Shown in pieces: positions 24,378 through 31,286 of a stretch of DNA of 64,000 bases (its first letter is position 1; every line of letters starts with the position of its first letter). The DNA is from JADKAV01 sp037046735. Its GTDB lineage: Bacteria > Actinomycetota > Actinomycetes > S36-B12 > UBA10799. A model generated the notes under the pieces. That model saw only the letters and a program-made list of their open reading frames with translations. It searched no databases and had not been told where the DNA came from. Made by a program: the position numbers and the translations under genes. Location: assembly GCA_037046735.1 (NCBI GenBank), contig JBAOHC010000020.1, forward strand, positions 186,001 through 250,000, read 5' to 3'.

Positions 24378-25108
24378 ACGCTGCGCCCGTTCGCCGCCAG
24401 GCGGGCCACCCCCGGCAGCATGGCGGCACTGAGCAGGAAGGTCATGGTCACGACGAGCAGGACCACAATGGGTTCCCGCGACATGGTGACCAGATCGTGG
24501 CTGACGCGGTAGATGATCGCGGACAGGGGCCGGAAAGCGAGGACCGCGAGCAGCCAGGCAAGGGCCACGCGCAGGCTGCCAGCGCCTCTGAAGACAGATG
24601 CCGCCGCCACCGCTGGAATCCCCGCGACCAGTAGTACCGCGATGACGAAGCGGGCCAGCACCACAGCGACGAAGCCGAGCACGGCCGCCATGCCCAGCAC
24701 GCTGAGGGTCATCGCGATGGCGGGCTCAGCATCGCTGAGAGCAGTCGTCACCGCGTCCACATAGGGCCCAGCGTCCGGACGACCCCCTAGGATCCAGCTC
24801 CCGAGTGCATCGCAGAGAGCCCATCCCGAGGCGAACACCAGCCAGCCCGCGGACAACGCGACGACGAACCGCCCGACGCCCAAGGTCAGATCGGCCAGAT
24901 CTGCGCCGCGCCGCCTGACCATGAGCAATACCCCCGCCGCCACGATCGCCAGCGCCAATGCCACTGCCCCCACCCACCGCATAACGGGACGCAACTCCGT
25001 CACGTTGTCACGAATCAGGGCCAGACCCGGATCGCGACCAGACAGCCACCAACGCAGCGCCCAGTCCAACAGCGTCACAAACGATTCCGCCAAAGCGTTC
25101 GATGGCAT
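24374..25108 (-). CDS. VirB6/TrbL-like polytopic membrane protein
   Basis: 244 residues from ATG 25108 with about six hydrophobic segments (from AVALALAIVAAGVLLMV near residue 42 to IVVLLVVTMTFLLSAAML near 220), the pattern of TrbL/VirB6 channel components. The frame continues open upstream, but ATG 25108 overlaps the stop of the pilin-like gene by one base (TGATG), which fixes the start. Sequence is too variable to assign a named family with certainty; the position between a pilin-like gene and an SCO6880-like gene is the main support. Confidence 0.7.
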   Translation of the reverse strand: MPSNALAESFVTLLDWALRWWLSGRDPGLALIRDNVTELRPVMRWVGAVALALAIVAAGVLLMVRRRGADLADLTLGVGRFVVALSAGWLVFASGWALCDALGSWILGGRPDAGPYVDAVTTALSDAEPAIAMTLSVLGMAAVLGFVAVVLARFVIAVLLVAGIPAVAAASVFRGAGSLRVALAWLLAVLAFRPLSAIIYRVSHDLVTMSREPIVVLLVVTMTFLLSAAMLPGVARLAANGRSV

Positions 25109-25392
25109 CACATGAAGAGGTTGACGATCGGCACGGCAAGGGCCACGGTCGACAGCCCACCGATCACCCACGGAACGCCGACGGCACCATCCGCCGCTGT
25201 GCCGGAACGGTGGCGCCGGCCCATACTCATCATGACTCCGGCCACCAGCAGACCAAGGGCGCCTGCCGCAAACGCTGCCCACTTCGCCAAACCCATCACC
25301 TTGGTCCATTGCGCGGTCACCTCACCGGGGGCCGTCGGCGAAGGGTTACCCAAGTCCCCCAGTGTTACGGTGATGAACTGCCAGGTCGTCAC
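25108..25392 (-). CDS. Small VirB2/TrbC pilin-like membrane protein
   Basis: 94 residues with two hydrophobic helices (WAAFAAGALGLLVAGVMM near 37-55 and VIGGLSTVALAVPIVNLF near 75-93) separated by a short basic loop G-R-R-H-R-S-G-T, the layout of type IV secretion pilins of the VirB2/TrbC type. There is no clear cleavable signal. It is the first gene of the operon, divergent from the secreted peptidase gene. Assignment rests on size, topology and neighbours. Confidence 0.65.
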   Translation of the reverse strand: MTTWQFITVTLGDLGNPSPTAPGEVTAQWTKVMGLAKWAAFAAGALGLLVAGVMMSMGRRHRSGTAADGAVGVPWVIGGLSTVALAVPIVNLFM

Positions 25393-25578
25393 AATCGCTG
25401 TCCTCTCGCCTCGTGCTCAGGTCGACCCTGACACGGGGTGCTGACAGCCGGACGCTACCGCGGTGGAAATGTGGATAAGCGAAACCGGCCCCATCGACCG
25501 GGGGCAGGGTCGGACCATGCGAGCCACGCCTGCACCTCTGCGCCGACCATGCCCTGCCCACCGCATCGAGGCGGTGGC

Positions 25579-26091
25579 ATGAAGCTGCTGGCAGGACTCG
25601 TAGCGTTGTTCGCCATCGCCGGGGCGGGCACCGCCACTCAGGCAGCGATCGCCGGTCAGCCGGCTGGGTGGACCGGTGAAGTGGGCAGCGTCGGGACCCA
25701 GGTCGATGCCATGTTGCCCGGCGGCTACAGCAACCCGCGATCGGCGGAGCAAGCGGTGGCGTGGGCACTGAGCCAGGTGGGGGTCGTTCGCGACGCTGGT
25801 TTCTGTCTGCGGTTCGTGGATTTGGCATATGGGCGCAGTTCCGGACCGGGGTCCGCCTACCTGGTGTGGACTGGTTCCCCTGCGGCGCTGCACCACACAT
25901 CCGGGATGCCGCCGCGTGGCGCCCTCGTGGTGTGGTCCAGCGCCATCGGCCGCGGTCACGGCCACATCGCGATCTCGTTGGGCGATGGCCGGATGGTCTC
26001 CACCACCTCCGCAGCGGTGTCGATCCTGCAGATCCAGGGATTCAGCGATTCGGCCTACTACGGCTGGATGCCGCCGTACTTCTACGTCTGA
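25579..26091 (+). CDS. Secreted NlpC/P60- or CHAP-like cell-wall hydrolase
   Basis: 170 residues with an N-terminal signal peptide (MKLLAGLVALFAIAGAGTAT). A single domain has a Cys in D-A-G-F-C-L-R-F-V and a His in G-H-G-H-I-A-I-S-L-G-D-G-R-M, the Cys-His pair of papain-like peptidoglycan peptidases or amidases. ATG 25579 follows a GAGGCGGTGGC sequence; the frame extends upstream without coding features. It is divergent from the secretion-like operon, where a wall hydrolase would open the peptidoglycan for the machinery, as VirB1-type enzymes do. The exact family (C40 versus CHAP) is uncertain. Confidence 0.7.
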   Translation: MKLLAGLVALFAIAGAGTATQAAIAGQPAGWTGEVGSVGTQVDAMLPGGYSNPRSAEQAVAWALSQVGVVRDAGFCLRFVDLAYGRSSGPGSAYLVWTGSPAALHHTSGMPPRGALVVWSSAIGRGHGHIAISLGDGRMVSTTSAAVSILQIQGFSDSAYYGWMPPYFYV

Positions 26092-26116
26092 CAAGAGTCG
26101 CGACCAAAGACAAGAA

Positions 26117-26151
26117 CCCTGGTCGTCGATGGCTACATCGCCCGACCAGGG
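26117..26151 (+). terminator. Hairpin after the secreted cell-wall hydrolase gene
   Basis: CCCTGGTCG at 26117-26125 pairs with CGACCAGGG at 26143-26151, with an inner CGATG/CATCG stem. It lies 25 nt after the stop and 16 nt before the tRNA-Lys 3' end. No T-tract follows, so it may act as terminator on either strand. Confidence 0.6.
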
Positions 26152-26167
26152 CCTGTACTACTGGGAG

Positions 26168-26240
26168 TGCGCCGCCAGGGACTCGAACCCCGAACCCGCT
26201 GGTTAAGAGCCAGCTGCTCTGCCAATTGAGCTAGCGGCGC
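26168..26240 (-). tRNA. tRNA-Lys (anticodon CTT)
   Basis: Minus-strand cloverleaf of 73 nt: acceptor GCGCCGC/GCGGCGC with discriminator A, D-arm AGCTCAATTGGCAGAGC, anticodon arm GCTGG-CTCTTAA-CCAGC, and T-loop GTTCGAGTCCC. The anticodon CTT reads AAG. No CCA is encoded. It stands alone beside the secretion-like cluster. Confidence 0.95.
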
Positions 26241-26298
26241 AACGAAAATGAGCATATCAGCCACACCCTGGAACGCCGCCCGGTGGGCGCAAGCACTT

Positions 26299-26607
26299 CT
26301 ACAGGTATAACCCCGTCTCGTCGTGCCCGATCTGCTCGCTCGCAACTGCATGAACATCACGCTCGCGCAGGAGCACGTAGCTGCTGCCTTGAATCTCCAC
26401 CAGCGCCCGATCCTCAGGCTCGAAGAGGACGCGATCACCGTTGTCCATGTGCCGGACGTTCGGCCCCACGGCGACCACAGTTGCCCATGCGAGTCGCTTT
26501 CCCACTGAGGCAGTGGCCGGGATCAGGATGCCACCGCTGGAGTGCCGCTCACCGTCGCGTTCCTCGCTGACGAGAACCCGGTCATGCAGCAGCTTGATCG
26601 GCAGCAT
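26299..26607 (-). CDS. GroES-like co-chaperonin protein
   Basis: 102 residues of the Cpn10/GroES fold: L-H-D-R-V-L-V near the N-terminus, S-S-G-G-I-L-I-P in the mobile-loop position, V-V-A-V-G-P-N-V-R and L-F-E-P-E-D. No groEL gene is adjacent, so this is probably an extra, divergent GroES-like protein rather than the housekeeping one; it even lacks the typical K-Y-G-G-T-E-V-K ending. ATG 26607 shares its A with the stop of the preceding DUF3618 gene (TGATG), so the two are coupled. Confidence 0.8.
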   Translation of the reverse strand: MLPIKLLHDRVLVSEERDGERHSSGGILIPATASVGKRLAWATVVAVGPNVRHMDNGDRVLFEPEDRALVEIQGSSYVLLRERDVHAVASEQIGHDETGLYL

Positions 26608-26942
26608 CAACGGGTGATTCGTCGCCAGACCCGCCGCACGACGATCATCCCCACGACGACACCGACGGTGGCAGCGACATGGTCCACACGGACGGCCCCG
26701 TACTCATCGATGTAGAAAGCACGCACCTTCTGCACCTGGCGATCAGCGATGTTGCGCGGACTGGCCGCCACCTTCAGTTCGTCCAGCGTCGCTGTGAGGC
26801 GGGCACGGGTGGCATCCATGTCCGACTCGATGTCGGCCATCGATCGCGGTGCCGGCTGCGCGGTGCCCTTGACTACCTCGGGCTTCTTTTTGTCCAAGCC
26901 AGCGGAATTGGCGGGAAGAATCGCATCGGGGGCATCAGGCAT
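26607..26942 (-). CDS. DUF3618 membrane-anchored protein
   Basis: 111 residues. The central part, M-A-D-I-E-S-D-M-D-A-T-R-A-R-L-T-A-T-L-D, is the DUF3618 signature, followed by one transmembrane helix (VAATVGVVVGMIVV, about 90-104) and a basic end. The Pro/Lys-rich N-terminus is probably disordered. The family is widespread in actinobacteria and of unknown function. It overlaps the GroES-like gene by one base and lies 19 nt upstream-side of the CbiO stop. Confidence 0.8.
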   Translation of the reverse strand: MPDAPDAILPANSAGLDKKKPEVVKGTAQPAPRSMADIESDMDATRARLTATLDELKVAASPRNIADRQVQKVRAFYIDEYGAVRVDHVAATVGVVVGMIVVRRVWRRITR

Positions 26943-26961
26943 GGCCTCACTCTAGCCCGCG

Positions 26962-27681
26962 CTAAGGGGCCAGCGAGACACCGAACGGAAGTTCCAGCCG
27001 GAATCTGCGCAGAAGGTCGGGGTCGGCCAGCAATGCCCTCGTTGGGCCGTCGTACTGCACCGTTCCGTCGGCCAGGACGACCGAGCGCGGACACAATTGC
27101 CAGGCGAACAACAGATCGTGAGTGACCATCAACATCGTGACGTCCACCGCTGTGAGGATGTCTGCCAACTCGCGCCGACTTGCTGGATCGAGGTTGGACG
27201 TGGGTTCATCCAGAACGAGGATCTGCGGGTCCATGGACAGCACCGTGGCAATCGCCACACGCCGCCGCTGACCGAAGGACAGGTGATGCGGGGGGCGGTC
27301 GACAGCTGCCTGCATCCCCACTGCCCGCAGCGCCCGCTGCACCCTGCCGGCCACGTCGTCGAGCTTGAAGTTCATGGGTCCGAATGCGACATCTTGACCC
27401 ACCGTGGGCATGAACAACTGGTCATCCGGATCCTGAAACACCAGCCCGACCTGACGCCGGACCTGACGCACTGTCTGCGGACCCAGCAGTTCACCGGCAA
27501 CGCGCACCACCCCCTCTTGGGCGGGCAGGACGCCATTCAAATGCAGGGCAAGGGTTGTCTTGCCCGCGCCGTTGGGCCCCAGCAGCGCCACTCGCTCCCC
27601 CTTGGCCACACCGAGAGTCACGTTCCGCAGCGCCACCGTGCCGTCCGGATACGTGTGCCCGACGCCGTCCAGGTCGATCAC
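26962..27681 (-). CDS. cbiO: Nickel/cobalt ECF transporter ATPase
   Basis: 239 residues from GTG 27681. Walker A is GPNGAGKTT (about 35-43), Q-loop VFQDPDDQLFMPTV, ABC signature LSFGQRRRV, Walker B ILVLDEPTSNLD, and H-loop V-T-H-D. It powers uptake of Ni or Co through CbiMQ. The start GTG overlaps the cbiQ stop (GTGA), which decides it over the open frame further upstream. Last gene of cbiM-PDGLE-cbiQ-cbiO. Confidence 0.94.
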   Translation of the reverse strand: MIDLDGVGHTYPDGTVALRNVTLGVAKGERVALLGPNGAGKTTLALHLNGVLPAQEGVVRVAGELLGPQTVRQVRRQVGLVFQDPDDQLFMPTVGQDVAFGPMNFKLDDVAGRVQRALRAVGMQAAVDRPPHHLSFGQRRRVAIATVLSMDPQILVLDEPTSNLDPASRRELADILTAVDVTMLMVTHDLLFAWQLCPRSVVLADGTVQYDGPTRALLADPDLLRRFRLELPFGVSLAP

Positions 27682-28421
27682 CACAGGGCGTGGACCATCG
27701 CGATCACGGCGGCAGCGGCCGGTAGGACCACGGCCGGCCAAGCAGCCCCCGACGACTCAGGCACCGGCAACTGGCCCTCATAACCACGACTGACCAGAGC
27801 CAGGTGCACCCGTTCGCCACGCTCGAAAGAGCGGACGAACAGCGCACCGAGACCATGCGCCAACACCGGCCACGAGCGCGGGCTGGACGCTGTGAAGCCC
27901 CGCGAGCGCTGCGCCACCCGCATGCGCTGGTATTGGTCGGCGACGACGTCGACGTAGCGCACGAAGAAGGTCAGGATGGCCACGAACGCGGACGGTATCC
28001 GCAGGGCTTGCAGGCCCGCGACGATGTCCACGGGCAGGGTCGTGGACGCCAGCAGCGTCGCGGCCACCACACCGAGCGTGGCTTTGACCAAGATGTTCCA
28101 GGCCGCCCACATGCCGGGGATGGACAGCCCGAGCCAGTTGTCCGGGCCGTGGCCCACGAACGGCAGGAGCACCGCGAACAGCACGAAGGGCACTTCGATC
28201 GCCAGCCCACGCGCAACCCGGCGCGGCGGCACTCGCGCGAACGCCAAGGCCACCGCGAGGATCGCGGCATAACCGAGGAATGCCGATATCCACTCGCGTG
28301 GCGTGAGCACGACGATCACCACGAAAGCTGTCACCGCGAGGATTTTTGCCTGCGGGGAAAGGGTGTGGACGGCTGACGCGGCGGGGACGTAACCGCGTTG
28401 CAGCAGCGAGGTCTGGCTCAG
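27678..28421 (-). CDS. cbiQ: Nickel/cobalt ECF transporter transmembrane subunit; probable CTG start
   Basis: T-component linking the ATPase to CbiM. The conserved region includes A-V-H-T-L-S-P-Q-A-K-I-L-A-V, several membrane helices, and the coupling-helix motif region AQRSRGFTAS. The first in-frame GTG is at 28334, but that would remove the family N-terminus; homologous sequence continues upstream with no ATG, GTG or TTG to CTG 28421. That CTG overlaps the preceding stop as CTGA, the same arrangement as the ATGA and GTGA overlaps elsewhere in this operon, so a CTG start (247 residues) is preferred. GTG 28334 is the alternative. Confidence 0.88.
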   Translation of the reverse strand: MSQTSLLQRGYVPAASAVHTLSPQAKILAVTAFVVIVVLTPREWISAFLGYAAILAVALAFARVPPRRVARGLAIEVPFVLFAVLLPFVGHGPDNWLGLSIPGMWAAWNILVKATLGVVAATLLASTTLPVDIVAGLQALRIPSAFVAILTFFVRYVDVVADQYQRMRVAQRSRGFTASSPRSWPVLAHGLGALFVRSFERGERVHLALVSRGYEGQLPVPESSGAAWPAVVLPAAAAVIAMVHALW

Positions 28422-28699
28422 TTCTGCCGACCTTTGACGATGTAGAAGAGCCCGAATCCGGCGGCGGCCGTCACCGCCAGCCCCACGAGGCCCGCAGTGG
28501 CATTGCTCAGCCGATCGTTGCTCAGGCCGTTAACGCTGTAGTCGGCCAGCGGGGAACCGGCCGCGGCGGAGTCCTGCTCGACGATGCCGTGATCCTCGGC
28601 GACCTTGTTGAGCCCGTCAGGAGCGCTCGAGGCGTAGAACGAGACGACAGCGGCCAGAACAACCGCGACCAGAGCTCCTCCGATCAGCAGCCGCTTCAT
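28418..28699 (-). CDS. PDGLE-domain protein (CbiN-like ECF component)
   Basis: 93 residues with one N-terminal helix (LLIGGALVAVVLAAVVSFY) and one C-terminal helix (LVGLAVTAAAGFGLFYIV), and between them the S-A-P-D-G-L-N-K-V-A-E-D motif that names the PDGLE family. In nickel/cobalt ECF systems this short protein replaces or accompanies CbiN and is needed with CbiM for metal capture. It overlaps cbiM by four bases (ATGA) and cbiQ by four. Confidence 0.9.
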   Translation of the reverse strand: MKRLLIGGALVAVVLAAVVSFYASSAPDGLNKVAEDHGIVEQDSAAAGSPLADYSVNGLSNDRLSNATAGLVGLAVTAAAGFGLFYIVKGRQN

Positions 28700-29382
28700 G
28701 CGCTCACCGGTTGCGGCTTGGGCACGGGCCGCGCAAAGGGGGTGTCCTGCACGCCAGCCACGATGTCGGGTCGACTGGCCAGGACGGCGGCCACGACCAG
28801 TCCCGTGATCACAGCCTCACCGATCCCGATCAGGATGTGGACTCCGCCCATCGCGGTAGCCACGGCCGCCAGGGATACCGGAGCAGTGCCTCCTAGCGAG
28901 TACTCGGCGACAAAGGCCATCGCGGAGGCCGGGACCGACAAGAACGCGGCCACCCCGGCGAGCACCGCTGCACCTTTGGGTGTCTTGATGAAACGCACGC
29001 CGAGGCGGAAGACCAGCCATCCGACCACCGCCGTGACGATGGCCATGTTCACGATGTTGATGCCGAGGGCCGTTAGCCCGCCGTCGGCGAAGAGCAGAGC
29101 CTGCACCGTCAGGACCACGGTGACGACCAGGATGGCCACCCAGGGGCCGACCAGAATGGCGGCCAGCGCGCCACCCAGCAGATGTCCGCTGGTGCCTGCG
29201 GCTACGGGGAAGTTGAGCATCTGCGCGGCAAAGATGAACACAGCCGTGAGACCGGCCAACGGCGCGGTCCGATCGTCGAGTTCCGAGCGGGCCTTCACGA
29301 CCGCCACACCGAGCACGACGGCGGCGGCGGCATAGGCCGCCAGACTCACCGGGATGTTCAGGAAGCCGTCAGGCACGTGCAT
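28696..29382 (-). CDS. cbiM: Nickel/cobalt ECF transporter S-component CbiM
   Basis: 228 residues from ATG 29382. The N-terminus M-H-V-P-D-G-F-L is the family hallmark: the free amino group of Met1 and His2 are metal ligands, so this start is preferred over ATG 29394 and the earlier GTG-type starts. About seven helices follow, including AAQMLNFPVAAGTSGHLLGG and NIVNMAI. A 21-bp palindrome at 29417-29437, 35 nt upstream, is the likely metalloregulator site. First gene of the operon. Nickel versus cobalt cannot be told from sequence. Confidence 0.94.
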   Translation of the reverse strand: MHVPDGFLNIPVSLAAYAAAAVVLGVAVVKARSELDDRTAPLAGLTAVFIFAAQMLNFPVAAGTSGHLLGGALAAILVGPWVAILVVTVVLTVQALLFADGGLTALGINIVNMAIVTAVVGWLVFRLGVRFIKTPKGAAVLAGVAAFLSVPASAMAFVAEYSLGGTAPVSLAAVATAMGGVHILIGIGEAVITGLVVAAVLASRPDIVAGVQDTPFARPVPKPQPVSA

Positions 29383-29416
29383 GGCGACGGTCTGCATGCC
29401 AACCATCCTATGCCCT

Positions 29417-29437
29417 TATTGCGAACAGTTCGCAATA
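29417..29437. promoter_or_regulatory. Fur-family-type operator upstream of cbiM
   Basis: A perfect 10-1-10 palindrome with arms TATTGCGAAC around a central A. The position 35 nt upstream of cbiM and 37 nt upstream of the divergent bcp start, and the symmetric 7-1-7-like core, suit a Nur/Zur/Fur-type metalloregulator; an ArsR-family repressor is possible. Confidence 0.6.
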
Positions 29438-29461
29438 GTTGCTGGGTGCAGAAGCGGGTCA

Positions 29462-29473
29462 TAAGGTGCATTC
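29462..29473 (+). promoter_or_regulatory. Leaderless-type -10 box of bcp
   Basis: TAAGGT at 29462-29467 then six bases to ATG 29474; there is no ribosome site. Confidence 0.45.
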
Positions 29474-29935
29474 ATGACACGACTTGCTGATGGCGACGCC
29501 GCCCCCGACTTCACATTGACCGACGATCACCACAACACGGTGGGACTAGCCGACTTCGCAGGCAAGACCCTGGTCCTCTACGTCTACCCCGCGGCGATGA
29601 CCCCCGGCTGCACGACGCAGGCATGCGACTTCCGAGACTCCCTGGACGCATTGGCGGCCGCGGGCATTGCCGTAGTCGGACTGAGCCCCGACAAACCGGA
29701 GAAACTCGCCAAGTTCCGCGAGCGCGACGGTCTGACCTTTCCCTTGCTCAGCGACCCGGACAAGCAGGTCCTCGAGGCCTACGGCGCCTACGGGGAGAAG
29801 AAGATGTACGGCAAAACGGTGGTGGGCGTCATCCGATCCACATTCGTCATCAAAGACGGAGTGATCGAGAAGGCGATGTACAACGTGCGCGCGAAGGGTC
29901 ACGTGGCCAAGCTGCGCGCTGAACTCGGCGTGTAA
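29474..29935 (+). CDS. bcp: Thiol peroxidase Bcp (peroxiredoxin Q)
   Basis: 153 residues. The peroxidatic motif is Y-P-A-A-M-T-P-G-C-T-T-Q-A-C-D-F-R (Cys near 47, with a second Cys five residues on, the intramolecular resolving type), preceded by A-P-D-F-T-L-T-D and followed by L-L-S-D and G-V-I-R-S-T-F-V-I. Reduces hydroperoxides. It is divergent from the CbiM operon and shares its upstream region including the Fur-type palindrome, so joint metal/oxidative control is conceivable. ATG 29474 is leaderless-like. Confidence 0.95.
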   Translation: MTRLADGDAAPDFTLTDDHHNTVGLADFAGKTLVLYVYPAAMTPGCTTQACDFRDSLDALAAAGIAVVGLSPDKPEKLAKFRERDGLTFPLLSDPDKQVLEAYGAYGEKKMYGKTVVGVIRSTFVIKDGVIEKAMYNVRAKGHVAKLRAELGV

Positions 29936-29990
29936 GGCCGTCAGCCCGACTGCTCCGGCACGGGGCTACCTGGGTACCCTGAACCCAGCC

Positions 29991-30072
29991 GCGGGTGTGG
30001 CGGAATTGGCAGACGCGCAGGATTTAGGTTCCTGTGTCCTCGGACGTGGGAGTTCAAGTCTCCCCACCCGCA
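29991..30072 (+). tRNA. tRNA-Leu (anticodon TAG)
   Basis: 82 nt with acceptor GCGGGTG/CACCCGC, anticodon arm CAGGA-TTTAGGT-TCCTG, a variable arm (TGTCCTCGGACG) as in class II tRNAs, and T-loop GTTCAAGTC. Discriminator A; CCA not encoded. Confidence 0.95.
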
Positions 30073-30238
30073 CGCATATTCCCTCAGGGAGTGGGGGACT
30101 GATGGGCTGGCATCAACTCACCGTCCCCCGTCTGAAGGATCTGCCGGCGCGAGCCTCGTGCCTACCCGTTCCATCTGGACCCGCGACCGGCCTGATTCGA
30201 CGGGTCAGTGGCATCTGGTTCGTGCATCGAACTAGGCT

Positions 30239-30251
30239 CGTACGCTGTACG
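30239..30251. promoter_or_regulatory. Candidate operator of the TetR gene at 30281
   Basis: CGTAC-GCT-GTACG, a perfect 5-3-5 inverted repeat 30 nt before the start codon, overlapping possible -10 hexamers (TACGCT). Self-repression is the usual use of such a site. Confidence 0.4.
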
Positions 30252-30280
30252 CTTTTCACGTTGTTCGAGGGAGCCAGGAG

Positions 30281-30955
30281 ATGTCTGTGTCCGAACAACC
30301 TCAGGTCGGGTCTGACGCAGGGCTGAGCAAGCAGCGGGTGGTGCTCGAGGCGGTCCGGATGGCCGACCGGGAGGGAGTCGCGGGGCTGAGCATGCGCCGG
30401 TTGGCCAACGCGCTCGGCGCGGGCGCGATGTCGCTCTACCACTACGTGGCGAGCAAGGAAGAACTGCTGGACGCCATGATCGACGTCGTGTTCCACGAGA
30501 TCGAGCTCCCAGCCGAGGAGACGGACTGGGCGTCGGCGATGCGACGGCGCTCGGTGTCCGCCCGAGACGTCCTCGCAAGCCACCCGTGGGCGATCGGCCT
30601 GATGGAGTCGCGTACGTCGCCGGGGCCGGCGAACCTGCGCCACCGCGAAGCTGTCACCGCCTGCCTGCGCAGAGCCGGATTCTCGGTCGTGATGGCGACG
30701 CACGCCAACTGGTTGCTCGACTGCTACGTGTACGGGTTTGCCCTGCAGGAGGCCAGTCTGCCGTTCGACACCGCCGACGAGTTCGCTGACATGGCCGAGG
30801 CTGTCTACCTGCCCCAACTTCCCGCTGACATGTTTCCCTACCTCAACGAGTCCGCTGCCGTGCTCTTCGCTGAAGGCTACGACCCGGCGCAGGAGTTCCT
30901 GTTCGGCCTCGACCTCATCCTGGCAGCCCTCGAGCCACTGAGAACCTCCGTGTAG
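30281..30955 (+). CDS. TetR-family regulator with TetR_C-type domain
   Basis: 224 residues. The helix-turn-helix is R-V-V-L-E-A-V-R-M-A-D-R-E-G...L-S-M-R-R-L-A-N-A-L-G-A-G-A-M-S-L-Y-H-Y-V-A-S-K-E-E-L-L (about 18-65); this L-Y-x-H-V-x-x-K-x-x-L-L form and the following W-A-I-G-L-M region belong to the TetR_C subgroup that includes tetracycline- and drug-responsive repressors. ATG 30281 has GAGGGAG 7 nt upstream; GTG 30287 with AGGAG is an alternative. No efflux pump gene is next to it, so its target may be itself or distant. Confidence 0.88.
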   Translation: MSVSEQPQVGSDAGLSKQRVVLEAVRMADREGVAGLSMRRLANALGAGAMSLYHYVASKEELLDAMIDVVFHEIELPAEETDWASAMRRRSVSARDVLASHPWAIGLMESRTSPGPANLRHREAVTACLRRAGFSVVMATHANWLLDCYVYGFALQEASLPFDTADEFADMAEAVYLPQLPADMFPYLNESAAVLFAEGYDPAQEFLFGLDLILAALEPLRTSV

Positions 30956-31259
30956 GGACTTCTTCGGGCCGATCAACGGCGAGCCACCTCTGACTCTGCG
31001 CCCGCGATCGTGGGGTCATGCGGTTCAGGCTTGGCGGCAACCCCGCAGACCTGCGCTGATTTGGAACCGCGGAGCCTAGGGAAGCGCTGATTAATGCTCT
31101 GAGCGAAGCGTGGCTGGGCGTGTGAGATGGGCGGACCAGCATCTTGGGTCATGGCAGCGCCTTGGCGCCAGATGATAGGGCGCGCAGATCGTGGGTCCAG
31201 GCGGGACAAGATTGATCAGTGCTTGCTTGAGAGACGAGTGCGCGAGGTCGCCGGTCCTT
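30956..31259. other. Intergenic stretch, nothing recognised
   Basis: Between the TetR stop and the convergent secreted-protein gene. The only frames here are short and do not resemble proteins; no RNA gene or strong structure is seen except the hairpin at its right end. Confidence 0.5.
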
Positions 31260-31286
31260 GTGAGGTTGGACCTCACTCAACCTCAC
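31260..31286 (-). terminator. Hairpin overlapping a stop codon
   Basis: GTGAGGTT (31260-31267) pairs with AACCTCAC (31279-31286) across 11 nt. On the minus strand the 5' arm contains the stop codon of the secreted-protein gene (31283-31285), so it probably ends that transcript. Confidence 0.5.

Noticed and set aside
26168..26240. tRNA-Lys as attachment site of an integrative element
   Set aside because: I could not find a second copy of the tRNA 3' end nearby and there is no integrase; kept only as a possibility in the secretion-cluster finding.
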